This document shows positions 10,133 to 21,048 of a stretch of 64,000 bases of DNA, in pieces; position 1 is the stretch's first letter; each line of letters begins with the position of its first letter. Source of the DNA: Watersipora subatra (lineage: Eukaryota; Bryozoa; Gymnolaemata; Cheilostomatida; Watersiporidae); assembly GCF_963576615.1 (NCBI RefSeq), contig NC_088711.1:11947369-12011368 (forward strand). The letters are read 5' to 3'. The notes under the pieces are model-generated. The model had not been told where the DNA came from. It saw nothing but the letters and a program-made list of their open reading frames with translations, and did no database searches. Made by a program: the position numbers and the translations under genes.

Positions 10133-11014
10133 GGATCATCGAAAGCATCTGTAGACGGCACTAGTAAAACACCAGAAATAGAAGCAGAAACTGAAAAACT
10201 TGAGGAACCAGTACCAGAACAAAAAGAATCTGTTCCTAATGCTAATGAAGAAGTTGATATTGACTTAAATGATCCTGACGTACATGCAGCAGCCATCAAA
10301 ATTCAAACAAGTTTAAAAGGTCATGTAACACGAAAACAGATGTCAGCGCAAAGATCTGCCGGCCAAACTCCAACCGATGGAGAACAAAAAGTAGAAGAAG
10401 AAAACAAACCATCAGAGAGTGATGCCTCACAGCAACCAGAGACAACAACTCCTTCTGCTGAATCGAAGGAACCTGTACCAGAGGAACAAGAAAAACCAGC
10501 AGCGAACGCGGATGAAGCTGCAGCTGAACCTGAAGCTGCTTCAGAGACTGCCCAACAAGAACAACCAGAAGCTGCTGAATCTGTTACAGAACCAACAGTG
10601 GTTCCAGAAGAAGCAGTATCGACTCCAGCAGACACAGAAAACTTGACAGCAGCTGAACTTGCTGCACCTAAAGAAGATCCGGTTGAGTCTGCTGAAACGA
10701 CAGCTGAATCCACGTCTGAGCAGCCAGCAGTAAAAACAGAAGTGAAGTCTAAAGTGAAGACAGAAGTGAACCCAGAGGTTGCTGCCGTTGAGCCCAAAGT
10801 TGCTGCCGCTGAGCCAGAAGTTGTTGTCACTGAGCCCGAAGTTGCTGCTCCTGAGTCAAATGCTGCTGGTGCTACTGAACAAACTGCTGAGTCAGAAGTT
10901 GCTGCTGTTGAGCAAACCAAAGAAGAAAATGCATCACCACCACCAGCTATACTGAGTAGATTATTTGAGCAAATTAAAGCTTTTGTTTTGGCCGAAACAA
11001 AAACGTTTTCGTGA
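10133..11014 (+). CDS. IQ-motif protein with acidic Ala/Glu/Pro tail (neuromodulin-like), intact copy
   Basis: After the acceptor at 10131-10132 the exon opens in phase zero with GSSKASVDG and stays open for 293 codons to TGA. Residues about 43-70 form the module DIDLNDPDV followed by KIQTSLKGHVTRKQ, an IQ calmodulin-binding motif. The rest is low-complexity acidic sequence with repeated EPEVAA-type units and a short hydrophobic C-terminal patch (AILSRLFEQIKAFVL). One IQ motif followed by an acidic Ala/Glu/Pro tail resembles vertebrate GAP-43 in layout, but tail similarity is compositional only. A likely role is calmodulin binding in the cytoplasm or at the membrane (inference). Of the three units only this copy is uninterrupted. 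An ATG at 10340 lies inside the frame and is unlikely to be the start. Confidence 0.65.
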   Translation, partial: GSSKASVDGTSKTPEIEAETEKLEEPVPEQKESVPNANEEVDIDLNDPDVHAAAIKIQTSLKGHVTRKQMSAQRSAGQTPTDGEQKVEEENKPSESDASQQPETTTPSAESKEPVPEEQEKPAANADEAAAEPEAASETAQQEQPEAAESVTEPTVVPEEAVSTPADTENLTAAELAAPKEDPVESAETTAESTSEQPAVKTEVKSKVKTEVNPEVAAVEPKVAAAEPEVVVTEPEVAAPESNAAGATEQTAESEVAAVEQTKEENASPPPAILSRLFEQIKAFVLAETKTFS

Positions 11015-11048
11015 ATATTTTACCTGGTAATACTTTAACAACTCACAC

Positions 11049-11054
11049 AATAAA
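11049..11054 (+). terminator. Poly(A) signal after the IQ gene
   Basis: AATAAA lies 35 bp after the stop codon. It is conserved at 54486-54491 in unit 3. Confidence 0.5.
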
Positions 11055-11059
11055 TAATT

Positions 11060-12580
11060 TTTGTCAACAATTGTCAAAATAATATTTTGAACTTTTCAAG
11101 ACCAACTCTGCTTACGAAAATTTTTTAAAAGTATTTTTATCATATTATATTATTATACAAATATATAGAGAAAAGCCTTAAATATAGTTTTCAAGCAATA
11201 TATAAACAAATACATTTGATCCTTCCGTTCTTCCGTTATAGGAGATTCAAGGATGTTTAAAAAAACTTTTTTCTAATTTTACAAGCACATTTGTTAAACA
11301 CCCAAACAATATAACACTAAAATGCAATGATCATACCAATATTAGGATGGCTGTAAAATGATATAACAATAATAGCATATTTATGTCTGCAAGTATAAAA
11401 ATAGTACAAACTTGAACTAACATAAAAATGTAGTTTATGTTACGAGTTATTCGTCTACCTTTGGTAGCTGCGAAATAATTAGTAAATTAAACTTACTTGG
11501 AATTTTTATGTCTGTACTTCTGTATATAGTTGCTAGCTCTATATTCATGTATTGTACTTTTTGTTCGTTTATATACATAAAGACTACTATTGAGAAAGTA
11601 ACTTGAAACCAGTCAGTTTGAATTGGTTTTTTTAACACGATGTTAAAGTGAACCAGCCGATTAAATCTATAGCAATTATGGTTTGTCAACTTAATTTGTT
11701 TTAGTAAAAACAAGATAAAATCTGCATCGTATTTTGTTTGTAAAAAGCCGTAGAAGAATCAAACATGGTATGTGACCCAAGTGCCAGAAATGTCCCATTT
11801 TGATAGTGACAATATATTTGTTGAAAGCCTCACAAACGTGTGACAGAAGAAGGCAATTACAAAGGTAGCTACAATGCTAACGTCCGCTTAAGTCAAGCTA
11901 TTTTACAGTTTTAATCAGTTTGAATGCTCATCATATTCTACACAAGCACTGTGTTCAGGAAATTAACAAAAATTTCATATTGTGTAATTTTTACGTTTGA
12001 AATGCTGAAATTTAAAGACGCGTTTGTATTTTCTAAGCTTAGCCCTCTCTATGCAAACACCTTTCTATGCAGACCCGCATAGAGCATGGAAAAAATCTAT
12101 TGTTGAAGTCTACGTGTGCCCTCAAATTAAGAGTTATCTGCTAAATGCCACTTTTAACCATAGTATTCAACATGAAAATAACTCTATTGATTAGAAGATG
12201 TTTTTTTAAATGAATTCAATAACTAATATTTTAATATTTTTCAAACAGATTTGTTATGCACACGCACTCGGTTATTACAGCCTACAAATGTACAATATCA
12301 ATGAAGAGTTTGCAGACAGTGTTTTTAACATCTACATTATGCATACACCATTTTGACAGTGTTTGTAGTCACTGACAATGTGTGTAGCCATTTAATAGTA
12401 TCAGTGTGCGTAGCCACTGCAAATATCGACATTACGCATTGGAGGTGTATAATATCGGGTGTAGCTAAGCTTTGAAATTTGGTTGGTGTAAGCTTTTAAA
12501 TGAGTACAGGTATTTTATTTGTTTACCTATGTTTACTATTTACTCTATACTGTTATCTTATTTTACCCGCTGTCAACGAT
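11060..12580. other. Duplicated non-coding sequence
   Basis: Nearly collinear with 54495-56020 in unit 3 and deleted from unit 2. Short minus-strand frames around 11447-11713 are kept in part but show no domain or splice context. It may include 3' UTR of the IQ gene and intronic sequence. Confidence 0.4.
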
Positions 12581-12582
12581 AG

Positions 12583-12914
12583 CATCTTCTCCAATTATCC
12601 CAAAGGCCTCTTTAATCGAAAAGCGTACACAGTTAGAATTTGAGCTTTCTATGCACACCCCTTACGGGCTGGAAATCATAAAAAATACTATATTTATTAG
12701 TAAAAAATGCTTTTCATGGTTTTTAGCAGGTTTTAAATAATCTTAGCACAAAAGTTGGAGAACAGTTCAAGCAATATTATTGGATTGTCAAGAAAAGTCA
12801 GAACTTGGTATTTCTAATATGGAATGGAAGGAGTCAGCAGTCAAGATCTTTCCATTTTCATTGTGGAAACAGTTTGACTGGAGTATTATTCGCCTACATG
12901 CTGCTCTGCATTAA
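12583..12914 (+). pseudogene. Candidate exon with premature stop, unit 1
   Basis: A pyrimidine-rich acceptor ending in gatag precedes a frame that is open in unit 3 (56022-56353). In unit 1 the frame reaches TAA at 12738-12740, where unit 3 reads through; the shared terminal TAA is at 12912-12914. Wording around the break is otherwise alike (SSPIIPKASLIEKR before it, WRTVQAILLD after it). The product is not recognised. The copy looks degraded here. Confidence 0.4.
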
Positions 12915-13109
12915 CAGTATTAGTAGATTGTATGACAAGATTTAGTTACCAAGGGAGATATTAACAGCTGTACACAGTTCTCGAGAGAGAGGTTTAACAA
13001 GCTTGTTAAACATTTCATAATTATCCGTGCTTGCACGAGTAGCCAACACACAAAAATATTGCCAAATCACTTCATGCGCGATTTTAATTTTGGTAAGAAA
13101 CTTTTATTG

Positions 13110-13375
13110 TAAGTTCACAAAGAGTGGCTCTATTGCTTACACAAAATACTTTAACTGTATCTCTAATCTACCTGACCATCCATTACATTTCTACTTTCGA
13201 AAAAACCACAAAACCTTATACCAGACACTAGCCCTTCGCTAATTTACATTATAGACCAGCATTGTACTTTTGTTTATGGTTTTTGTCTCAAGGTCTAATT
13301 TGCTTTGAGCAGCGCTGACTGGTGTAATTATAGTTAGCATCTATCTATCTATTATACATCACACAATGTCTTGTT
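13110..13375 (+). repeat. Left arm of a large inverted repeat flanking the unit-1 caspase segment
   Basis: The sequence from about 13110 (tgctctattgcttac area) to 13375 (tatctattatacatcac) reappears in inverted, diverged form at about 22460-22720. Unit 2 has the same pair at about 38740-39035 and 45030-45300. In unit 3 the left arm is cut short near 56550. Confidence 0.6.
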
Positions 13376-13399
13376 CCCTACAACAACAGTTCAGAATCA

Positions 13400-14285
13400 T
13401 AGCACACATCTGATATGGTGTTTATATAACTCCTTATTTTAGATGTCATATGTCTAGCTGCATGAGGATATGCTAAGTGTAACTGTTGCTCATTGTGTCT
13501 AGGAGAATAAAATTTGTAAAAATTACATAAACATATACCTTACGATGAATACTATACAGTACCTCAAAGCAATAAAGTTCAAACATACTAAATTGTCTTA
13601 CACTGACCTAACATACAAGATCTCTCCTACAATAAGAGCCACCTTTGTACATCGCGGAAAAGATTTGCAATATCCAGGATTTGAACTCATGATATTTGGT
13701 TAGGCAACCCCGTACACTACCACCTATACTAATTGTTGACATGATAATAGATTGGAACAGTTGTGCGCATACAATGTACTTATTCTCTCACGGCACATCA
13801 GACTATCAGGGTACTAGTAATAATAATAACAGTAATGATAGTAATAACATGAAATAATGAGTCAAATTATAAAATATTTTAAAAAATGTATAGCAACTTT
13901 TTCACTGTTTAACTAGCTGTTACAAAGCAACATAAGACAATTAAATAAATACAACCTAAAATGAGCAACCAATGGTTTCACATGCGCATTTAGCTCTTCT
14001 CCACATTTCTAACATCACTTAATGGTACAACTTCCTTCTGTTTACATACGTTCAGCCTTGAGATGAGTGTCTGTGTGCTGCTGGACTTTATTAATTCCGA
14101 ATTATATTTTTAAATGATGTAGAATGTCTATTTATAGTTCATATTTAGTAAAATAGAATAATAGATAAATGATAAACAAAAGATTTTAAAGACCTTGAGC
14201 AGCTCTAATCTAACCTTGTCTGGAGGTCGATTCTATCAGTTATCTTGCAACTTCTTGAGGAGTTATATAGAGATAATGATATATA
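13400..14285. other. Non-coding AT-rich stretch
   Basis: No gene was recognised. 13380-13560 is shared with 39030-39230 in unit 2. The rest has short simple repeats (aataataataac near 13820) only. Confidence 0.4.
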
Positions 14286-14636
14286 ACAACTAGCTGTGCT
14301 ACCCGGCATTGCCCGAGTAATAAAAAAGTCTTTGGACAGAACAATGATTTGTATTTAACATGTTACAACATTTGCCATTCTAACTTTCAAACTGCATATC
14401 ATGAGAGAAGTGTTTTGTGTAGTTGAAATAAATTAAGAGAGAAAATAAAAACAACTGAAAAGGTTTTCAAACTTTTTCAAACAATTGTAACTTTCAAACT
14501 TCATACCATGAGGAAAAGGTTTTGTGCAGGACAACTAAATTAAAAATAAATAAAATAACTGTAAAGGTTTTCAAATCACTGTAAATTTAAAATTTCATAA
14601 TTTTCAGCGACGTACAGTGTATCTTTTAATAACGTA

Positions 14637-15415
14637 CAGTGGAACCTCGGTTCTCGAATTTAATCCATTTCAGAAGGTTGTGCGAAAACCGAGTTGTTCG
14701 AGATCCAAAACAATTTTTCCGGTTAGAATAAATTTATGTAAATTTTAATGCGTTCAAAGACGAAAAACAACTTCGGTAAAATATTTTTTCAACATGTTAC
14801 ACCATAAACTGTAATGTATACTGCACACTATAAATACAAACAGGTAGATATAGATCGTGTTTAATTTTAATAAAAGGTTTTCTATTTATGATGATGGAAA
14901 AGAAACAAAAGTAAAAATTTTGTATGTTTGACTCTTAAAACATCAAAAACATTAAAGGTTAAGATACAACACTAAAAATTGCAGAATTTGATAATGAAAC
15001 AGAAAAAAATTCAACAGATCAGCTACATCAAAAATATAAATAAACAAATAACAAATAAATATAAACAGCAATGGCATGTTTACTTCACATCTTTAAAGGA
15101 GAATCCTTCTCCAAAACAATTTAGGGTAACTCGACTGGAGGGGTTATTTCCCTAGGAAATTTCTTCGGTAGAAGAGACGTCGTCCCAGATGGTTACTCCC
15201 TTTTTGTAAAGAATTTATGAAGCGTAAAATGCTTTTCTGTTTGTTAACGAATGATTCCATGCTGTTTCCGGAGCTGTTCTAATTCCAATACGCATGCTCC
15301 GGTTTGGTCGACAGCCGAATTTATCTTCGAGCTCTGAGACGAACAAATCTCAAAATCTTTGGTCGAAAACCGAGTTGGTCGAGAAACGAAGCGTTCGAGA
15401 ACCGAAGTTCCACTG
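14637..15415. mobile_element. Non-autonomous TA-flanked transposon with 24-bp TIRs (pogo/Tigger style)
   Basis: The ends CAGTGGAACCTCGGTTCTCG and CAGTGGAACTTCGGTTCTCG (reverse complement of the right end) are near-perfect TIRs, and TA flanks both (14635-14636 and 15416-15417). Two other copies of the host repeat keep the uninterrupted site aataacgtatataatcag (near 22070 and 61620). This shows both the insertion point and the TA duplication. The 779-bp interior has no transposase. Confidence 0.9.
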
Positions 15416-15691
15416 TATATAATCAGTACACAAATCGCTAAATTTTAAGTTCGAGATAAATTATTGTCGATATCGTGGGGCCGAATAAATTAGCCCTAAC
15501 GCAAAAGACTAATAAGCATCGTGTTGCATATACTTAGATCCCAAAATATTTCTGAACAGGAGCATCGGAACTTGTCGACGCAAGGCCAAAATAATTAGCA
15601 CGCGCATGATGTATCCGTTATATGAAAGCGTATGTGGTTCACAGATCGCTTTGAACTACGGTGCACAAAGCCGACGCGATCACTATGGTGT

Positions 15692-15762
15692 TCTAGCTCA
15701 GTGGTAGAGCGTTCGGAGAAGAAACTTGTTGATGCATTCGTGGTGAGTTCAAGTCCATAGGC
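15692..15762 (+). repeat. tRNA-like segment of the dispersed repeat
   Basis: The stretch contains a pol III A-box-like TAGCTCAGTGGTAGAGC and a B-box-like GAGTTCAAGTCC at tRNA-like spacing. It does not fold as a clean tRNA and is repeated in decayed form at 22312-22372, so it is a tRNA-derived SINE part and not a tRNA gene. Confidence 0.5.
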
Positions 15763-15849
15763 ACGCGGACTTTTAATATCAAGATTTTAAGATCTATAGC
15801 CGGAATGACACACATATCCACAGACATACTTTGAGAAGTATGTATATAG

Positions 15850-17800
15850 ATAGAAGATACATGTAGATAGTCAGTATAAACAAGCACTGGAACTTTGGAC
15901 AAGTGTAAAAGGCTAAGTGATCTACAGGCTCTGTTTGTGTAGTCACTGAGGCCTCACCACTATCTATTCCCTTCTAGATGTGAGTGAACTTAAAGCTGCA
16001 GGTGGTTTGATTCAATTCATCCTTTAGTAAACCAGTCAACAAGTAGCATATACTGAGGTTGGGGTGAAATTGGTCAACCGACCTTAGCTTGTTACGGAAA
16101 ACACAAGACTTAGCTGTTCACCACACTGTTGCATTCTGTACACTCCTGTATTCGGTATGCTGATGTATTCTGGGAACTGATGTACTCTGTATGCTGATAT
16201 ATTCTGTACCCTGTCGTATTCTGTCCACAGTTACATTATTCACGGATTTCTGATGTGATTAGACCTAGAGTTCAGCTATGACTGTCTAAAACAATTTGTT
16301 TTTGAGTTTGTTCTACATTTTATTTGGCAAAGTGCAATTTTGCCAAGACTTTATCCTCTAGAATTGCCTAGATAATCAGAATGTGGTGACACATTGAAGA
16401 TTCTACACTTGTTCCAATCTAGAACAAATCTGCATTGTAATAACAGCCCAACTCCTAGAGAAACCCACACATAGCCTGAAATAATCACTCAGCCACCCTA
16501 ATACAATATGAACACTAATATTCATGCAACAGTTTGAGTGCATGGGCTAGGGGTTTGCATCAGTTAGTTGGGAAACGCCACTGTAACGCACCATATCCCC
16601 AATATTTACTTCCCGCTATGAATCAGCTCAATCGGTAAGCGGTAATTGGTCCTAAAAACAACAATACGCTTCTTGTTTGATAGTGTTAGTTTCATAGGCG
16701 AGGCTAGTCCTATCCTTATGATATACGAATCTACGGAGAAATTTTGCCCACTCAGCTATAACTGAGCCTACTCGCACTGAGACGCAGCGAGCTGCTCAAA
16801 TAATCACATCGGTAAGTTTCCTACAATAACACTTTTACTAGTCAATCTAGAGTGGTTGATCGCTCATTGACATTTCTTGAGGCAGTCAGCAATATCTACT
16901 TAACAGCATTGTCAGACTCCTAAACATAAAATGAGACTTTAAGCTATATTCGTTGGTGAGAGCGACTTGATTACATCTAATATCTCTATAATACTATTTG
17001 CATTTTATTGGAACTGCCCTAACATGAGGCTGGACTTACAAAGGACAAATATACAGCAGCGTGTTCGATCATGATCGTATCTAATCGCTTCTATTGTACT
17101 CTTTCTATGCTTAATGTGGCTTAGAGGCTTCTGTTGCACTTGACATGATTTGAACACTTTCAAGTCATGTCAAGTAACTTACGTGAAGCCCATCAATTTC
17201 AAGAAACTAACTTTAAGTTGGAGCTTTAAACAAAGAAACATATAGAAAATTCTCAAAAGCGCATATACATATAGAACGGTCTTCCCAATTAATAACACTG
17301 TAGATGAGTGACAGTTGATATTTGTATGGATACTATAATGTGCTGAATGTAAAGCATGTTTGGGGTAACCGTAATTACACTGTTTTAAACAAGAACTTTA
17401 TGCATCAACCTATCATCATATATCATGCAATTCTCTACCTTATCACATACAATGGAAATGTGTACTTTGATGAGATATATTGTGTTCTATGTGAAGTCTA
17501 TATACAGCTGTTCCATTACTAGCATTTCTTCGCTGTAACTTATTCATTCCTTAGCAGCTGGTCACCAATATTGGTTTTAATGGAGTCAAAATAGCGATCT
17601 TCTGAGCCACAACAACTAGTTGTAAACTAGGTCAGGGAATTCTTTGCCTTTGATTGGCCACCATGTTCATGGTTGCGGTAGTAGGAATATGAGTGAAAAC
17701 TTATGCACCTTCGACTGCTCGATTATGTAACTATCACATATAGGTCTGCATGCTTCAAGTCAAAAAATAACTTGAAAGTACTCAAAAGGTCTCTGACAAA
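15850..17800. other. Duplicated non-coding sequence before the minisatellites
   Basis: Collinear blocks are shared with unit 2 (39960-41880) and unit 3 (56560-58080). A short run of the 17-bp repeat occurs at about 16130-16230. No convincing gene was seen. Confidence 0.4.
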
Positions 17801-17803
17801 ATT

Positions 17804-18060
17804 ATGTACTTGCAGTTAATTTTTAGGAAAGACAAGTTGGAGTTTTTTAAATCTCCAGTAGAAGTAGACACGTACACAGGTTTCTTAAGTCTTGAGAATA
17901 CTCAAGATTTCTTAGTACTTGAGAATACTCAAAAGGTCTCTAATCTCAAATTATCAAGAAATCTCAAGTTAATTTCTAAGAAAGACAAGTTAGAATTTTT
18001 CAGATCTCAAGTAGAAGTAGACACGTACACAGGTTTCTTAGCAAAGGTTTTTAAGGTTAG
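17804..18060 (+). repeat. Internal duplication with a shared short frame, unit 1
   Basis: A block of about 110 bp occurs twice in tandem, each copy encoding KDKLEFF followed by VEVDTYTGFL in the same frame. Unit 2 carries the block at about 41886-42145, but its second copy is out of frame and is followed by a stop. It might be an old exon pair, but I see no splice support. Confidence 0.35.
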
Positions 18061-18499
18061 TCAGGCACTGATCTGTTTCCACCATTAAGGTATTAATAAC
18101 ATTGATTACTAGCACAGCGTGTATGTATTTGTTCAGTATTTGCCTCTGACAATGCTAGCATGTTTATTGATTTAATCTCTTTGTGTTTCAAACAATTACA
18201 AAAATGTAGAGTGTGGTGTTCATCAAGCCTACTATGGAATGATATATAACAAGAGTCAGTATAAACAAGTGTAGCCACTTTGGACAACTGTAAAAGGCCA
18301 AGTGAGCTACAGGCTCTGGTTGTGTAGTCACTGAGGCCTCACCACTAACTATTCCCTTCTAGATATGAGTGAATTTAAAGCTGCAGGTGGTTTGATTCAA
18401 TTCATCCTTTAGTAAACCAGTCAACAAGTAGCATATACTGAGGTTGTAGGGGAAACTGGTCAACCAGAACCAGCTTGTTACGGAAACCACATGACTTAG

Positions 18500-19030
18500 C
18501 TGTTTATCAAACTGTTGTATTCTGTACTCAGATGTACTCTACACACTGTTGTATTCTGTATACGGATGTATTTTGCACACTGATGTACTCTCCATAGTGC
18601 TGTATTCTGTACTCTGATGCATTCTGTCCACTAACATATTCTGTACACTGATGTATTCTGTACACTGATGTGTTCGGTACACTGATGTATCCTGTACACT
18701 GATGTATTTTGTACACTGACGTATTTTGTACACTGAATATATTCTACACTCAGATGTATTTTGTATACTGATGTATTCTGTGCACTGATATATTCTGTAT
18801 GCTGATGTATTTTGTATACTGATGTATTCTGGGCACTGATGTATCCTGTGCACCAATTTATTCTGTACACTGATGTACTTTGTACACTGATATATTCTAC
18901 ACACTAATGTATTCTGTGTACTGTTGTATTCTGTACACTGCGGTGTTCTGTACACTGATGTAATCTGTACACCGATGTATTCTGTGTACTGATGTATTCT
19001 GTAAACTGATATATTCTTTACAGAGTTCTT
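18500..19030. repeat. 17-bp minisatellite upstream of the unit-1 caspase gene
   Basis: The unit tgtacactgatgtattc repeats about thirty times with variation. Since 17 is not divisible by three, the minus-strand frame shows a 17-residue protein period and is a spurious long frame. Matching arrays precede the other two caspase genes (about 42560-42890 and 58085-58560). Confidence 0.85.
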
Positions 19031-19048
19031 TAACGCATTCTTCATTGT

Positions 19049-19099
19049 TACATGGTAAGTTCATTGGCAAACCCTGTTAGCCAATGAACTTACCATGTA
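19049..19099. repeat. Perfect hairpin between two minisatellites, unit 1
   Basis: Arms of 20 bp (TACATGGTAAGTTCATTGGC and its complement) surround an 11-nt loop. The hairpin is conserved at about 58567-58617 and 42901-42951. Confidence 0.85.
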
Positions 19100-19480
19100 T
19101 TATATCACCTTTAGTGTATCATCTATACCATATCACATATAGCATATCACTAGTAATATATCACCTGTAGCGTATTGCCTGTTGCGTATCACCTGTAATA
19201 TATTACCTGTAACACATCACCCGTAACATATCGCCAGTAGGGTATCACCTGTAACATATCAGCTATAGTGTATCACCTGCAATATATTCCCTGTAACGTA
19301 TCACCTAGCATATCACTTGTAGGGAATCACCTGTAGTGTATCCCTTGTAGTGTATCACCAACAAAGTATCACCTGTACCGTATCACCTGTAGCGTATTGC
19401 CTGTAGCGTATCACCTGTAGCATATCACATGTAGTTTACCACCAATAGCATATCACCTGTAGTGTATCGCTTGCTGTGAA
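19100..19480. repeat. 14-bp minisatellite abutting the unit-1 caspase gene
   Basis: The unit gtatcacctgtagc repeats about 26 times and ends some 20 bp before the caspase start codon. Unit 3 has the same array; unit 2 has palindromic DNA in its place. Confidence 0.85.
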
Positions 19481-19503
19481 CAAGAAATGCATTGTTGCAG
19501 ACT

Positions 19504-21048
19504 ATGGAAAGTTTAACGCGAGATTTACAAAGTGGATGTAGACAAGAATTAAAAGACCTGCATGAAAAAGTCATAGCAAGTGTGCGACGCGGGTGTGCTA
19601 AATCCCTGAAAGACCTTCTTCAGCCGTTTCGACGAACAAAAGATTGTTATACACTGCTTTCTCGGATTAGTAAGACTGGCCAATTCCCTCTACACTATTC
19701 TATCAATGAGATGGTGTGTGAGGACGGAGAGAAAACTGACAGACTAGACATAGTACGTGTCATCATAGATAGCCTGAGACGAGAGGATCGGTACAGACAC
19801 TTTGAGCTACAAGATAAACTGAACTCGCATACTGCTTTACACACAGCAGCAATTAATGGTGAGATGAGAGTTATAAGAGAAATTCTGAATTCCATAACCA
19901 GCGTCGAGCAACAAAAATTGATAGACAAGCATGACAAACAAGGACGAACCGTATTGGATTGTACCAACAGAAGGGAGATCAAGGACTTCTTTAAAAATTT
20001 TGAGAACGGACAAGCCATGCCAGATGACAACAGCAGTGATGATGGATGGACAACCTTGGACCACGATGATCTGGTGTCTCACCCTGAACAAAGTGCACAT
20101 CCAGAAGAGATGATTCCTTGGCTATGGGGGAAAGATGAAGGAGTGGGTACACAAAGGTTTCACCCCGAAACGGTAAATGCTGAAACCGCTTTCAAGTACT
20201 TTGATGAAATGCTCGAATTTGTTAAGGCAGAGGACAGCTATGATGTTTTAATGGATGAGTTGAAAAATTCTGATGGTCAAACTATCCTTCATCTTGCAGT
20301 AATTCACAGACAAGATTATTTGGTCGAAAAATTGCTCAAAATGCTTCCTAAATCTGAGAGCCTTCAGAAATTGATATTGATGCCATGCGGAAAAGGAAAA
20401 ACATCACTTCACTACGCGAGTTTAACGAATTCGTTATTTCTCGTAAACCTCCTTTTAGAGCACTGCACGAGAGTACGACGGTGGCGCTTGTTGTCAGCAT
20501 GTTGTCTCGAAGGAAAGACTGCTTTACATTATGCCTGCCAAGTTGATTCTCTTGTTATCGCTCGATCACTTTTACACCATTCAGGTGAGAATGACTGGGA
20601 GTTGGTTTGTGCAAATTCAAAAAATCTTGCGTGTAAAAGTGCAAAAACAGAAATGAGCATGCTACTGAAGCAGGTAGAAACACACTACTGGAAAGCGATA
20701 TACAGGTGTCCTACGACCCATATATTTTATAACACCTTCGATGACGATCCGCTGCCTACGAAGCGACAGGGAGCAGAAGAAGAAAAAGATCAAATGGTAG
20801 AAGCATTTAGGAACTTTGGTCAAGAGCCGCAGGTGCATTGTGGGTTTACAGAAGAAAAGTTACGAAGTGAAATTGCAAAAGCAATTCAGGCGGAGGGAGA
20901 GCACATTTCAGGAATAGTTGTGGTTCTTATGAGCCATGGCGAAGAGTACATAGTCTACGATGAGAACTACAGAGAAATTAGGCTTCAGAGCATTCTGAAT
21001 ATTCTGTGCCACAATGACTTGCTCAATGGCAAACCAAAGGTAAGATAG
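19504..21048 (+). CDS. Ankyrin-repeat / caspase p20 protein, unit 1 (lacks catalytic-cysteine exon)
   Basis: From ATG 19504 the frame runs 514 codons. Ankyrin-type units start near residues 59, 109, 147, 258, 298 and 337 (GQFPLHYS, HTALHTAA, GQTILHLAV, GKTSLHYAS, GKTALHYAC). Residues about 403-512 match a caspase p20 core: KRQGAEEEKD, then IVVVLMSHGE with the catalytic His at 478, ending GKPK. In caspases this is followed by the QACRG cysteine motif, which would fall in the next exon. A consensus donor GTAAGA begins at 21040; without splicing, translation ends two codons later (VR, TAG). No QACRG-coding exon or p10 domain was seen downstream, where a repeat begins about 30 bp on. The start is ATG 19504 or a splice at gttgcag|ACT (19501); an in-frame TGA lies just upstream in this copy. 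As it stands the product would be an inactive, regulator-like caspase homologue. Role in apoptosis or immunity is inferred from the family. Confidence 0.8.
   Translation: MESLTRDLQSGCRQELKDLHEKVIASVRRGCAKSLKDLLQPFRRTKDCYTLLSRISKTGQFPLHYSINEMVCEDGEKTDRLDIVRVIIDSLRREDRYRHFELQDKLNSHTALHTAAINGEMRVIREILNSITSVEQQKLIDKHDKQGRTVLDCTNRREIKDFFKNFENGQAMPDDNSSDDGWTTLDHDDLVSHPEQSAHPEEMIPWLWGKDEGVGTQRFHPETVNAETAFKYFDEMLEFVKAEDSYDVLMDELKNSDGQTILHLAVIHRQDYLVEKLLKMLPKSESLQKLILMPCGKGKTSLHYASLTNSLFLVNLLLEHCTRVRRWRLLSACCLEGKTALHYACQVDSLVIARSLLHHSGENDWELVCANSKNLACKSAKTEMSMLLKQVETHYWKAIYRCPTTHIFYNTFDDDPLPTKRQGAEEEKDQMVEAFRNFGQEPQVHCGFTEEKLRSEIAKAIQAEGEHISGIVVVLMSHGEEYIVYDENYREIRLQSILNILCHNDLLNGKPKVR

Larger units (their letters stand above)
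14287..15850 (+). mobile_element. Dispersed repeat family copy interrupted by a TA-flanked element
   Basis: The head (tagctgtgctacccggcatt) through cttaataacgta and then tataatcagtacac through a tRNA-like part matches other copies at 21073-22460, 26093-26700 (head only) and 60645-61830. In this copy the sequence is split at TA by the element at 14637-15415. No protein is encoded. It is probably a short retroelement or composite SINE; the class is not settled. Confidence 0.6.

Noticed and set aside
10321..10920. Minus-strand Ser/Ala-rich frame of 199 codons
   Set aside because: Antisense shadow of the acidic Glu/Ala tail of the IQ protein; no splice or start context. The equivalent at 53757-54233 is rejected for the same reason.
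15692..15762. tRNA gene
   Set aside because: A and B boxes are present, but the sequence is embedded in a dispersed repeat and lacks a clean cloverleaf. The same holds for the B-box at about 22930.
18528..19045. Minus-strand frame of about 168 codons with repeated VYRIHQCTEY-like residues
   Set aside because: It is the 17-bp minisatellite read in all three frames in turn (17-residue period). The unit-3 array gives the same artefact.
19504..21048. Complete active caspase
   Set aside because: The cysteine motif QACRG and the p10 region are absent from the frame and were not seen downstream.
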